From NCBI RefSeq assembly GCF_022664465.1, contig NZ_JAKREV010000002.1:765702-829701 (forward strand): a DNA stretch of 64,000 nucleotides. Direction: 5' to 3'. The DNA is from Sphingomonas hankookensis (GTDB lineage: Bacteria; Pseudomonadota; Alphaproteobacteria; Sphingomonadales; Sphingomonadaceae). Every line of letters starts with the position of its first letter. Position 1 is the stretch's first letter. Made by a program: the position numbers and the translations under genes. Of this stretch, positions 19,424 to 28,325 are shown in pieces. The notes under the pieces are model-generated. The model saw only the letters and a program-made list of their open reading frames with translations. It did not search any database and was not told the origin of the DNA.

Positions 19424-20799
19424 TGCCGCATCGCCCGGTCGCGCGCCGACAGCGATTCCTGGATCGGCCCCGTCTGCCCCGGATAGCGTCCCGATTTCGG
19501 CTCCATCGTCACCAGATCCCATTCCGCATCGACAAAGGGTGCCGCGGTCGGCACCGGATGCGGATATTCACTCACTTCGCGTTCGTCGTCGATGATCTTT
19601 CCACGCCCTTCCGCCACGAAGAACAGCACGCGGATATCGTCGGCGTCGCGGTCCCACGGACGGGCACCGGCATTGGCCAGCACATGCGTCTCGACATCCT
19701 GCGCCGGCAACACCGGCAAGCCAGTCGGCCAGACCGGCGGCGTCTTCACCTCGATCAGCTTGGCGCGGGTCACGCCGTAGCGGCCGAACATCGGCAGCGG
19801 ATTGCCATGCTTGTCGACCGCGACATTGTCCCGCTCGTGATAGCGCAGGTCGCCATCGCCACCGAGCATCAGGAACGGCAGCCCGTCATCGGTCGACGGC
19901 CCGCCGCGCATGACGTTGCCGACCGCCGACAGCTTGCCCTCCTGATAGTCATGCCCCGCCCATTCGAGCGCCATCAGGTTATAATGCACCGCGCGCGTAC
20001 CCGGATCGTAGATCAGGTTGTTGACCACTGCCGCCTGCACGCCACCTTTCAGCAGCGGGCTGCGTTCGACATTATGGGCGTAGACGTTGCGCCAGATCAG
20101 CACGCCGGTCGCATTGTCGTGGATCAGCGAGCCCTTGCTATGCTCGCCCTTCGGGTGACTGGCGTCGGCAAGGCCTTCGGCGAGCAGATTGTAGCTGAAG
20201 GTGATGTTATGGCTGGTACCGCGGCGCCAGTCGTAGGGGGTGGTGCCGGTGAAGCGCGGACCGGAGGCGGAAAGGTTTTCGTCGAGCGCCCAGCTCATCG
20301 TGCAATGGTCGACGATGACGTTGTGCGCCGACACGGTGTTCATCGCATCGACCTCCCACCCCGACCGCTTGGGCTGTCCGTCGAGGCCGGGACGGACGCG
20401 CAAATGGCGGACGATCACGTCGTGCGCGCGGATGTCGATGCCGCCGCGGATGAGGGTGATGCCGGGTGACGGCGCGGTCTGCCCGGCGATAGTCAGGAAC
20501 GGTTCGGTGATGGTCAGCGTGGAGCGACCGAGATCGATCACCCCGCCCACTTCGAACACGACGATGCGCGGCCCCTTCGCCTCCAGCGCGGCCTTGAGCG
20601 ATCCGGGACCATCGGCCGCCAGCGTCGTCACGCGCAGAATGCGTCCACCGCGCCCGCCGGGCGTCACCGCCGCCCAGCCCTGAGCCCCTGGAAAGGCGAT
20701 GGCAGCGACCGGCGTAACGGTCCCCTGCGCCACAGCGACGGTACCGGAAAACGCGGCGGGCAGCACGCCGCATAGCGCGAGCGCAATCATTCGGGTCAT
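19420..20799 (-). CDS. Pectate lyase (polysaccharide lyase family 1 type), exported
   Basis: This 459-residue secreted enzyme would cleave polygalacturonate by beta-elimination. ATG 20799 follows GAGGAAATCGAT; a longer frame upstream runs through the divergent promoter. A signal peptide ends near residue 25. The parallel beta-helix motifs are LAADGPGSLKAALEAKGPRI, LTIAGQTAPSPGITLIRGG, IVRHLRVRPG and VDHCTMSWALDENLS, typical of PL1 pectate lyases in polysaccharide-utilisation loci. The gene is first in an operon with the ThuA-cupin gene and divergent from the TonB receptor. Confidence 0.92.
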   Translation of the reverse strand: MTRMIALALCGVLPAAFSGTVAVAQGTVTPVAAIAFPGAQGWAAVTPGGRGGRILRVTTLAADGPGSLKAALEAKGPRIVVFEVGGVIDLGRSTLTITEPFLTIAGQTAPSPGITLIRGGIDIRAHDVIVRHLRVRPGLDGQPKRSGWEVDAMNTVSAHNVIVDHCTMSWALDENLSASGPRFTGTTPYDWRRGTSHNITFSYNLLAEGLADASHPKGEHSKGSLIHDNATGVLIWRNVYAHNVERSPLLKGGVQAAVVNNLIYDPGTRAVHYNLMALEWAGHDYQEGKLSAVGNVMRGGPSTDDGLPFLMLGGDGDLRYHERDNVAVDKHGNPLPMFGRYGVTRAKLIEVKTPPVWPTGLPVLPAQDVETHVLANAGARPWDRDADDIRVLFFVAEGRGKIIDDEREVSEYPHPVPTAAPFVDAEWDLVTMEPKSGRYPGQTGPIQESLSARDRAMRQ

Positions 20800-20857
20800 A
20801 TCGATTTCCTCTCCGAGCGGTTCTTGACAGCTTCGTCGCGACGGCACAATGTCGCGT

Positions 20858-20870
20858 TGACACCGGTTTC
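20858..20870. promoter_or_regulatory. Putative LacI-family operator 2
   Basis: TGACACCGGTTTC lies in the 233-base gap between the divergent pectate lyase and TonB receptor genes and is identical over 13 bases to the minus-strand reading of the site at 15476-15490. Binding by the LacI protein of this locus is inferred. Confidence 0.6.
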
Positions 20871-21032
20871 TCAAGCCGAAAACGGCAAGACCGGAATCCT
20901 GGACCGCCACTTGGCGGTTCGGGGAGGATCGACGGAGGTACGGGCCGAACCGGGAACCGTGCCCCTGACAGGCGATGGCCGATCGGACGCAGGAAATGCG
21001 CCCGGTGTCATCGGACAGGGAGAGGGATTGCC

Positions 21033-23870
21033 ATGAAGTATCGCAACCGCCGCCACGGCATGCGCGCACTGCTCGCCGCGACGTCGTTCATCGCCGTCGC
21101 CGGGGCCGCACAGGCACAGGACGTCACGCCAACGCCCAGCGAACCCACCGCGACCGAAGAGGCCGAGGGCGAGATCATCGTCACCGGATTCCGTGCATCG
21201 CTGAACGCCGCGCTGAACGTGAAGCGGCAGGCGGTCGGCGCGGTCGACGCGATCGTTGCCGAGGATATCGCCAAATTCCCCGATCAGAACCTCGCCGAGT
21301 CGCTGCAGCGTATTCCCGGCATCGCGATCCAGCGCGACGGCGGCGAGGGCCGCGCGATCACCGTCCGTGGCCTCGGATCGCAATTCACCCGCGTCCGCGT
21401 GAACGGCCTCGAAACCGTGACCACGTCGAGCGACGGCGCCTCCGCCAACCGCGACCGGTCGTTCGATTTCAACGTCTTCGCCTCCGAACTGTTCAGCTCG
21501 ATCGTGGTGCACAAGACCGCCGCGGCCGATCTGGACGAAGGGTCGCTGGGCGCGGTCGTCGACCTGAACACCGGCAACCCGCTGGCGGGCAAGTCGGGCT
21601 TCACCTTCGTCGGATCGGCGGTCGCCAACTATAACGACCTGTCGAAGACGGTCGGTCCGCGCTTCGCCGGACTGATCGGGTGGAAGTCGCCCGACGGGAC
21701 GCTAGGCGCATCGATCTCGGCGGCGTATCAGGATACCGAGACCAAGGAGATCGGCAACAACACCGTGCGCTGGGCACAGGCGCGGTTCGATTCGGTCGAC
21801 GGCACGCGGTGCTGGACCGCCCCCAATCGCGGCGGCACGTACATCCCCGGCGCGGCGTGCGACAAGGCGGCGCTGTCGTTCCACCCGCGTATCCCGCGCT
21901 ATGGCGAGGTGACGCACAACCGCGAGCGCCTCGGCCTGACCGGCAGCGTGCAATGGGCCCCGACCGACGCGACCAAGGTGTCGATCGACGGCCTGTATTC
22001 GCGCTTCCGTGCCGACCGGCGCGAGAAATGGGGCGAGGTGCTGCTGCGGTCGAACGAGCGGCAGATCGACGTGCTCAACCCGACCTATGATTCGAACAAC
22101 AACATGGTGTCGGCGACGCTGAACGACGCATGGGTCCGCACCGAGCATTTCTATCGCCAGTCGCAGACCGAATTCTACCAGATCGGCGGGACGTGGGATC
22201 AGGACGTCAGCGATACGTTCCGCTTCACCCTGCTGGGCGGCTATTCGAAGTCGGACGCGAGCGTGCCCGTTGAAACGACTTTGGTGTTCGACGATCGCGA
22301 TGCGCAGGGCTATCGCTACGACTACAGCGACAAGAATTCGCCGCTGCTGTCGTTCGGCACCAGCGTGACCGACCCGGCCAATTTCCAGTTGGCCGAAATC
22401 CGCGACCGGCCTTCGGACGTGGTCAACCAGTTCAAGACCGCGCAGCTACGCACCGAATGGGACGTGACCGAAGGGTTCAAGGTGCGCGCCGGCGGCGTGT
22501 GGCGGCGCTACGATTATGACATCACCGCCTTCACCCGCGACACGGCGGTGTGCGGCAATGGCGGGCGCGATCTCGTTCTCGGCACGATCACCTGTTCGCC
22601 GACCACCGCGTTCGGTCCGACCGCCGTCTATGGTTTCCAGGCGACCCCGGCGCTGTCCGAGCTGTTCACGCTGAAGGGTGCGAAGGTGCCGACCGGCACG
22701 ACGACCCAGTGGCTGATCCCCAATCTCGACGCCGCGACGCAGTTCACCGGCCTCTACGACCGTCCCCTCGCGCTCGACGTCGGCAATAATCGCGGCGTGG
22801 TGGAAGAGACGAAGGGCGGCTACCTGCAATTCGATGCCAAGGGCACGGTCTTCGGCCTCGAATATGCCGCCAATGCCGGCATCCGTTACGTCCGCACCGA
22901 TCAGTCGTCCTATGGCATCAATAGCGGCGTGAACGTGACGGTGAAGCGCGATTACGAGGACTGGCTGCCCTCGATGAACGTCGCGCTGTATCCCACGCCC
23001 GACATCATCGTGCGCGGCGCGATCGCCAAGGTCATTACCCGCCCGTCGCTCGGCAACCTGACGCCGGGCGGTTCGGCCGACGGCTTCAACTTCCGCGTGA
23101 CCAGCGGCAATCCGTTCCTCGAACCGTTCCGCGCCACGAATTACGACCTCGCTGCCGAATGGTATTTCGCACCGCAATCGGCCTTCTCGGTCGCGCTGTT
23201 CCGCAAGGATATTGCGAGCTTCCCGGTATCGGTCACGCGCAGCGGCACCTTCACCGAAACCGGCCTGTCGCCCTCGGTCCTCGTGCCGTCGTCGCCCGCC
23301 GCGGTGAACCCGGCGCTGCAGGGGCAGGATATCTGGACGATCGCAACGACGACCAATGGCGAAGGTGCCTCGCTCGACGGGATCGAGGTCGCGTTGCAGG
23401 CACCGTTCCGCTTTCTGCCCGGTTCCTTACGTAACTTCGGCGGGATCGTGAACGCGACCTTCGTCCGCTCCAACGCCGATTACACGCAGCAGGGGCCGGC
23501 AACGGTGCCCGGCGGCGCGCTGCCCACGGTGACGCGCAACGAGACGCTGTACAATGTGTCGAAGCGGCAGTTCAACGCGACGCTGTATTACGAGGATGCC
23601 AAGTTCAGCGCGCGCACCTCGGTCGCGTATCGCGGGCCCTATGTCGATGGCGGCTCGGGCACCGGCAACATCTTTGAAGGCTATGACTCGATCGCCAATG
23701 TCGACGCGTCGATCCGCTACAAGCTGACCGATTTCCTCGAACTGTCGCTGGAGGGCACGAACCTGACCGACGCCTATCGCCGCCGCATCGTCGACGTCGA
23801 TGTGCGCCGCAATTACGAGAACAACCATTTCGGGCGCACGCTGCTGGTCGGCGCGCGGGTGAAGATGTGA
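21033..23870 (+). CDS. TonB-dependent receptor, probable oligosaccharide importer
   Basis: This 945-residue outer-membrane receptor is of the large type used by sphingomonads and Caulobacter for carbohydrate uptake. A signal peptide (1-29, ending AAQAQ) is followed by the TonB-box-like EIIVTGFRASL. The plug has the family signature IVAEDIAKFPDQNLAESLQRIPGIAI and the barrel ends TLLVGARVKM. GGGAGAGGG precedes ATG 21033. Its stop overlaps the GH43 gene start by 4 bases (GTGA). Next to a pectate lyase and glycoside hydrolase it probably imports pectin-derived oligomers. Confidence 0.93.
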   Translation: MKYRNRRHGMRALLAATSFIAVAGAAQAQDVTPTPSEPTATEEAEGEIIVTGFRASLNAALNVKRQAVGAVDAIVAEDIAKFPDQNLAESLQRIPGIAIQRDGGEGRAITVRGLGSQFTRVRVNGLETVTTSSDGASANRDRSFDFNVFASELFSSIVVHKTAAADLDEGSLGAVVDLNTGNPLAGKSGFTFVGSAVANYNDLSKTVGPRFAGLIGWKSPDGTLGASISAAYQDTETKEIGNNTVRWAQARFDSVDGTRCWTAPNRGGTYIPGAACDKAALSFHPRIPRYGEVTHNRERLGLTGSVQWAPTDATKVSIDGLYSRFRADRREKWGEVLLRSNERQIDVLNPTYDSNNNMVSATLNDAWVRTEHFYRQSQTEFYQIGGTWDQDVSDTFRFTLLGGYSKSDASVPVETTLVFDDRDAQGYRYDYSDKNSPLLSFGTSVTDPANFQLAEIRDRPSDVVNQFKTAQLRTEWDVTEGFKVRAGGVWRRYDYDITAFTRDTAVCGNGGRDLVLGTITCSPTTAFGPTAVYGFQATPALSELFTLKGAKVPTGTTTQWLIPNLDAATQFTGLYDRPLALDVGNNRGVVEETKGGYLQFDAKGTVFGLEYAANAGIRYVRTDQSSYGINSGVNVTVKRDYEDWLPSMNVALYPTPDIIVRGAIAKVITRPSLGNLTPGGSADGFNFRVTSGNPFLEPFRATNYDLAAEWYFAPQSAFSVALFRKDIASFPVSVTRSGTFTETGLSPSVLVPSSPAAVNPALQGQDIWTIATTTNGEGASLDGIEVALQAPFRFLPGSLRNFGGIVNATFVRSNADYTQQGPATVPGGALPTVTRNETLYNVSKRQFNATLYYEDAKFSARTSVAYRGPYVDGGSGTGNIFEGYDSIANVDASIRYKLTDFLELSLEGTNLTDAYRRRIVDVDVRRNYENNHFGRTLLVGARVKM

Positions 23871-25450
23871 GCGGCTTCTCGCGGCGGGGAGTAATGGCGG
23901 GGGCCGCGCTGGGCGGTGCCCTCGCCGCGCTCCCGGCCGCGGGGGCGGCACCCTCTCCCGCCCCGGCGTGGCGCCGTGGGTATGACAACCAGCGCGTCGC
24001 CGATCTGGGCGACGGGCGGTTCCTCAACCCGTTGATGGCGGGCGACCATCCCGATCCGACGATCCTGAAGGATGGTCGCGATTATTACATGACCTTCTCG
24101 ACCTTTGATTCCTATCCGGGGCTGGTCATCTGGCACTCGCGCGATCTGGTGAACTGGACCCCGCGTACCGCCGCGCTGACGACGAACATCGGCGCGGTGT
24201 GGGCGCCCGAGCTGACCAAGCACAAGGGCCGCTATTATCTCTATATCCCGACCAAGAACCCGACGACCAGCTGGGTGATCTGGGCCGATCATATCGATGG
24301 GCCATGGTCGGAACCGATCGACCTCAAGCTGCCCGACCATATCGATCCGGGCCATGCCGTGGGGGAAGACGGGTCGCGCTGGCTGTTCCTGTCGGGCGGC
24401 GACCGCATCCGGCTGTCCGACGACGGGCTGAAGACGGTGGGCAAGGTCGAACATGTCTACGACCCGTGGCGCTACCCCGACACCTGGGACGTCGAGGGGT
24501 TCAGCCCGGAGGGACCGAAGGTCACACGGCGCGGCGACTGGTTCTACCTCGTCACCGCCGTCGGTGGCACGGCGGGGCCGCCGACCGGGCATATGGTGAT
24601 CGCCGCCCGGTCGCGGTCGATCCATGGCCCGTGGGAGCATCATCCAGGGAACCCGATCGTCCGCACCACCTCGCTCAGCGAAAAATGGTGGTCGCGCGGC
24701 CATGCGACGCTGATCGAGGGACCGGACGGCAGTTGGTGGTCGGTCTATCACGGCTATGAGAACGGTTATTGGACGCTCGGGCGGCAGGCGCTGCTCGATC
24801 CGGTCGAATGGACGCCCGATGGCTGGTTCCGGATGACCGGCGGCGACCTGTCGCAACCGATCGCGAAGCCGAAGGGCGGGCAGGCGGTGCGCCACGGGCA
24901 GGCGTTGTCCGACGATTTCGCGAAGCTGGCGCTCGGCACCAAATGGAATTTCTTCCGCCCAACGCCGCAGGACCGTGCGCGTGCGCGGGTCGAAGGTGGC
25001 GCGCTGTTGCTCGATGCGAAGGGCAAGGCGCCGTCGGACGGTGCGCCGCTGCTGCTGATCGCGGGTGACACCGGCTATCGCTTCGAATGCGATATCGAGA
25101 TCGCGCCGGGCGGGACCGCCGGGCTGATCCTGTTCTACGACGACCAGCTCTATTGCGGGCTGGGCTTCGATGCCGACCGGTTCGTGACGCATCAATATGG
25201 CATCGAACGCGGGCGCCCGGCCAATCCGCATGGGGCAAGGATGCGGATGCGGGTGACCAACGACCGGCATATCGTGTCCTTCCACACCAGCGGCGACGAC
25301 GGCGCGACATGGCGACGGTTCGACCGTGGGATGGAGGTATCGGGATACCACCACAATGTGCGCGGCGGCTTCCTGATGCTGCGGCCGGGGCTGTATTCGG
25401 CGGGCAGCGGTACTGCTAAATTCCGCGATTTCCGGTTCACTGCACTGTAG
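23867..25450 (+). CDS. Glycoside hydrolase family 43 enzyme, exported
   Basis: This 527-residue enzyme starts at GTG 23867, overlapping the receptor stop. A twin-arginine-like signal (SRRGVMAGAALGGALAALPAAGAA) precedes a five-bladed propeller domain with the GH43 catalytic acids: Asp63 in GDHPDPTI, Asp160 in DHIDPGHA and Glu215 in SPEGPKV. A C-terminal beta-sandwich (about 350-527, ending GTAKFRDFRFTAL) resembles the GH43 accessory domain. GH43 members are arabinofuranosidases, xylosidases or galactosidases; attack on pectin side chains fits the locus. Translational coupling to the TonB receptor supports a shared substrate. Confidence 0.9.
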   Translation: MSGFSRRGVMAGAALGGALAALPAAGAAPSPAPAWRRGYDNQRVADLGDGRFLNPLMAGDHPDPTILKDGRDYYMTFSTFDSYPGLVIWHSRDLVNWTPRTAALTTNIGAVWAPELTKHKGRYYLYIPTKNPTTSWVIWADHIDGPWSEPIDLKLPDHIDPGHAVGEDGSRWLFLSGGDRIRLSDDGLKTVGKVEHVYDPWRYPDTWDVEGFSPEGPKVTRRGDWFYLVTAVGGTAGPPTGHMVIAARSRSIHGPWEHHPGNPIVRTTSLSEKWWSRGHATLIEGPDGSWWSVYHGYENGYWTLGRQALLDPVEWTPDGWFRMTGGDLSQPIAKPKGGQAVRHGQALSDDFAKLALGTKWNFFRPTPQDRARARVEGGALLLDAKGKAPSDGAPLLLIAGDTGYRFECDIEIAPGGTAGLILFYDDQLYCGLGFDADRFVTHQYGIERGRPANPHGARMRMRVTNDRHIVSFHTSGDDGATWRRFDRGMEVSGYHHNVRGGFLMLRPGLYSAGSGTAKFRDFRFTAL

Positions 25451-25461
25451 GGCGGCGCCCC

Positions 25462-25490
25462 TGTCGCCCCGGGCTTGACCCGCGGTGACG
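25462..25490. repeat. Half-unit of family E repeat
   Basis: TGTCGCCCCGGGCTTGACCC followed by GCGGTGACG resembles the half-unit at 18289 and the full unit at 58616. It begins 11 bases after the GH43 stop. Confidence 0.55.
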
Positions 25491-25530
25491 TTGGGTTGCC
25501 GAACCGGTGCGGATCGGTAATCCTTCAACG

Positions 25531-25977
25531 ATGTGCCGTCTGTTGCCGATCCTGTTATTTGCCAGCGCCTGCACCCCTTCCCCGCCAAGGATCGACCGGA
25601 TCGACCTTTGGCTGCCGGGCGTGGAGGTGCGGATCGATGCGCAGGGCAAAGGCTGGTTCCGCGAAGCCGAGCCCAGACGGGAAGGCCGCTTTGCCCTTAC
25701 CGCACCGCAATTGACCGAACTGATGGCAACCCTCGAACCACTGCGGCGATCCAAAGACGCTTTTCCCGAGAGCGACATGTGGAAGCGGATGCGGACGCCC
25801 TGCACCGGACACTACGTCACCGATCAAGGCGGCGTAAATGTCCACTGGACCGGTCCGGAACTTGACCGCTGGGCGATGGTCGATTTCGGCTGCGAACCGG
25901 ACAACAATGCCGACAGCAACGCACGACTGTACGCGGTGCTGCACAGCCTGCCGGTGCGGGCGCAGCCGTTACCCTGA
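25531..25977 (+). CDS. Small lipoprotein of unknown function
   Basis: This 148-residue protein is a predicted lipoprotein. The start MCRLLPILLFASAC contains a lipobox (FASAC) with the lipidated Cys at about residue 14. The mature part has FRPAEP-free, mixed alpha/beta character with WFREAEPRREGRFALTAPQLTELMATLEPLR and a Cys pair (TPCTGH, DFGCEPD). I chose ATG 25531 because the lipobox then lies at the expected distance; GTG 25507 would add eight residues. No family was recognised. It sits between the GH43 gene and the transporter. Confidence 0.65.
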   Translation: MCRLLPILLFASACTPSPPRIDRIDLWLPGVEVRIDAQGKGWFREAEPRREGRFALTAPQLTELMATLEPLRRSKDAFPESDMWKRMRTPCTGHYVTDQGGVNVHWTGPELDRWAMVDFGCEPDNNADSNARLYAVLHSLPVRAQPLP

Positions 25978-26044
25978 CGACTACGCAGAGCCCGCTTGCC
26001 GCTTACCCGATAACCGTTCACCACCGCCTGCGAAGGGAATGGCG

Positions 26045-27316
26045 ATGAACGATGGCAGCACGCAGCACGGCATTTCGCGCGGGTCGATGACCATCGCCGC
26101 CTTTTCGACCGTGGTCGAATGGTACGACTTCACCCTGTATCTCTACCTCGCGACCCTGTTGTCGCGTGTCTTCTACGGCGGGGGTGCGGAGTCGCTGGCG
26201 GCGACGCTGGGCGGGTTTGCGGTGTCGTACCTGATGCGGCCGCTTGGGGCGCTGGTGTTCGGGCAGGTCGGCGACCGGTTCGGGCGGCGGCGGATGATGC
26301 TGTGGTCGATGGCGCTGATGACGGTGGCGATGCTGGGGATCGCACTGCTACCGACCCGCGCGGCGATCGGGCCGGCGGCGGGGTGGCTGTTGCTGGCACT
26401 TCGCTGTGTGATGGCGTTCTCGGTGGGCGGCGAATATACCGGGGTCGTCGCCTATCTCTACGAAGGCGCCCGGCCCGAGCGGCGCGGGCTGGTGACGTCG
26501 TCGGCCTCGGCGGCGAGCGAGGTCGGCGGGCTACTCGCGGTCGGCATTTCGGCGGCGACGGTCAGCCTGATGCCGACCGCGCAGCTGGAGGCATGGGGCT
26601 GGCGCATCCCGTTCTTCGTCGGTGCGGCGCTCGCGGCGACGATCGGCATCGCGCGGTCGACCTTGCAGGAATCGCCCGAATTCGAACGGCAGCAGGCCAT
26701 CGGATCGGTCCCGTCCAACCCGTTCGTCCATGCGATCACCCATCACCGCACCGCGATCGCGCGCGGCTTCGCCATATCGGCGCTGGGGTCGATCACCTAT
26801 TATGTCGGCATCGTCTATGTCCCGTCGTTCCTGACCGGAACCGGTGCGATGGGCGAAGGCGCCGCGTTATGGCTGTCGACCACGGCGGCGGTGATGGTGA
26901 TCGCAGTAACGCCGCTGGTCGGGCTGTTGTCGGATCATGTCGGGCGCAAGCCGGTGCTGCTGACCGCGTGCGCCGGGGCCGCGATCCTGCCGATGACAAT
27001 GTTCGCATGGATGGCGGGCGCAGGGTCAGCCGCGCTGATCGGCGCGCTGGTGCTGGCGGCGCTGGGCGGTACGGTGAGCGCGGTCGGCGCGGTCGCGACC
27101 GCCGAACAGCTGCCGGGCGAAGGGCGGCTGACCGGGCTGGCGCTCGGCGCGACGGCGGCGACGGCGATCTTCGGCGGCCTCACCCCGCTGGTATCGCACC
27201 TGCTACTGGAGGCGACCGGCTGGGTGATGGTGCCCGGCGCGATGATCGCCGTCGTCGCGGTGGCGGTCGCCCCCGTGCTGCTGACCCTGCGCGAGGGGGC
27301 GGTGCGGCGAGGCTGA
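26045..27316 (+). CDS. MFS transporter, metabolite:proton symporter (MHS) type
   Basis: This 423-residue inner-membrane protein has about 12 helices. It has the MHS signature VVEWYDFTLYLYLATLLSRVFY followed by SYLMRPLGALVFGQVGDRFGRRRMM, as in KgtP, ProP and citrate/dicarboxylate symporters. I chose ATG 26045, with GAAGGG 7 bases upstream, over ATG 26039, which is too close to it. It ends the plus-strand pectin genes and may carry an organic acid or uronate catabolite; the substrate is not determinable. The next gene is convergent. Confidence 0.87.
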   Translation: MNDGSTQHGISRGSMTIAAFSTVVEWYDFTLYLYLATLLSRVFYGGGAESLAATLGGFAVSYLMRPLGALVFGQVGDRFGRRRMMLWSMALMTVAMLGIALLPTRAAIGPAAGWLLLALRCVMAFSVGGEYTGVVAYLYEGARPERRGLVTSSASAASEVGGLLAVGISAATVSLMPTAQLEAWGWRIPFFVGAALAATIGIARSTLQESPEFERQQAIGSVPSNPFVHAITHHRTAIARGFAISALGSITYYVGIVYVPSFLTGTGAMGEGAALWLSTTAAVMVIAVTPLVGLLSDHVGRKPVLLTACAGAAILPMTMFAWMAGAGSAALIGALVLAALGGTVSAVGAVATAEQLPGEGRLTGLALGATAATAIFGGLTPLVSHLLLEATGWVMVPGAMIAVVAVAVAPVLLTLREGAVRRG

Positions 27317-27340
27317 CGGTTCGGCCGCTGGCCTACCTCG

Positions 27341-27949
27341 TCAGCGTGCCGCGCCAGCCAGCCATGCGGCGACCTCGCGCTGGAACCCGAGATACGCGGT
27401 GTTGACGGTGTGCAGGTTGAACGCGAACCGCCGTTCGAGCGCCGGATCGGTGGTGCGGAACAGCGCGGGGATGTCGTCGCGCGCAGGCTTGGTCACGCCG
27501 TCGCCTTCGGCAATGGCGGACAAGATCGTATGGGCGGCCGCTTCGTCCGCCGCGCTCCACCCATTGGCGAGCGACGCCTGATGCGCGCGCACCGCACAGA
27601 TCGCGTGCAACAGCTCGACCAGCCCGGCGCGTGCCGTCGCCAGCGGCCATGCCGCCGCCTCCGCCACCCGCCCGTGGAGACCGACATCGGCATCCGCATG
27701 CTCGGACAGGTCGATCGCCCTGCGCCGCAGCGTGCTCCAGATCGCATCGTCGCCCTCACCGTCACGATGTGCCGTGAACAGCGCCTCCATCACGTCACTG
27801 GCCGCCGCCGGCCATGGTCGCGTTGCTGCCAGCATCCAGCACAGCAGCCGCGTGGCGTCGTCGGCCCCGGCCAGCGCGGGGTCGGTCGGCACGACCCCGA
27901 GCGTGCTGCGCAGGTTCGCGATGGCGGGCGATACCGTGTCGCTGCTCAT
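27341..27949 (-). CDS. Uncharacterised 202-aa protein, last gene of the TldDE operon
   Basis: No family was recognised. The 202-residue protein is soluble, without signal or membrane segments, rich in Ala and predicted mostly helical. Distinctive blocks are DATRLLCWMLAATRPWPAAASDVMEALFTAH, AAAWPLATARAGLVELLHAICAVRAHQ and AFNLHTVNTAYLGFQREVAAWL. Its ATG overlaps the thioredoxin stop by 4 bases, so it is made with that gene and the TldD/TldE pair. A function connected to peptide processing or redox control is inferred only from this coupling. Confidence 0.7.
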   Translation of the reverse strand: MSSDTVSPAIANLRSTLGVVPTDPALAGADDATRLLCWMLAATRPWPAAASDVMEALFTAHRDGEGDDAIWSTLRRRAIDLSEHADADVGLHGRVAEAAAWPLATARAGLVELLHAICAVRAHQASLANGWSAADEAAAHTILSAIAEGDGVTKPARDDIPALFRTTDPALERRFAFNLHTVNTAYLGFQREVAAWLAGAAR

Positions 27950-28296
27950 GCCAGCGCCTGTCCCCGCGCGAGCGTATCGTCGAGCAACAGCGACAGTCGG
28001 GTCCGGGTCAGCATGCCGACATGGCGATCGACCTCCTGCCCGCCATGCCGCAGCACCAGCGTCGGCACGCCGCGCACCCCGAAGCTGTCGGCCAGCGCGG
28101 ACGATGCTTCGATATCAATCTTCGCCACGGCGACCCGCCCGGCATAGCTGTCGGCGACGTCGTCGATCGCCGGGGCCATCGCCTTGCACGGTCCACACCA
28201 TGTCGCGCCGAACACCAGCAGTTGCAGCCGGTCGCCCGCGGCGGCATCGATCGGATCGAGCGAATTGCCATCGATCGAGAGGATGGAAGAGGTCAC
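27946..28296 (-). CDS. Thioredoxin-family protein
   Basis: This is a 116-residue cytoplasmic thiol-disulphide protein with the canonical WCGPCK active site (Cys34 and Cys37), LLVFGATWCGPCKAMAP, and the cis-Pro loop VRGVPTLVL. I chose GTG 28296 because AAAGGG lies about 7 bases upstream; the longer frame runs into tldD in another frame. It is the fifth gene of the operon, 29 bases after tldD and overlapping the next gene by 4 bases. It may reduce disulphides in the substrate or partner proteins of the operon. Confidence 0.88.
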   Translation of the reverse strand: MTSSILSIDGNSLDPIDAAAGDRLQLLVFGATWCGPCKAMAPAIDDVADSYAGRVAVAKIDIEASSALADSFGVRGVPTLVLRHGGQEVDRHVGMLTRTRLSLLLDDTLARGQALA

Positions 28297-28325
28297 GGAT
28301 AAGCCCTTTGTCAGGAGGAATGCGG

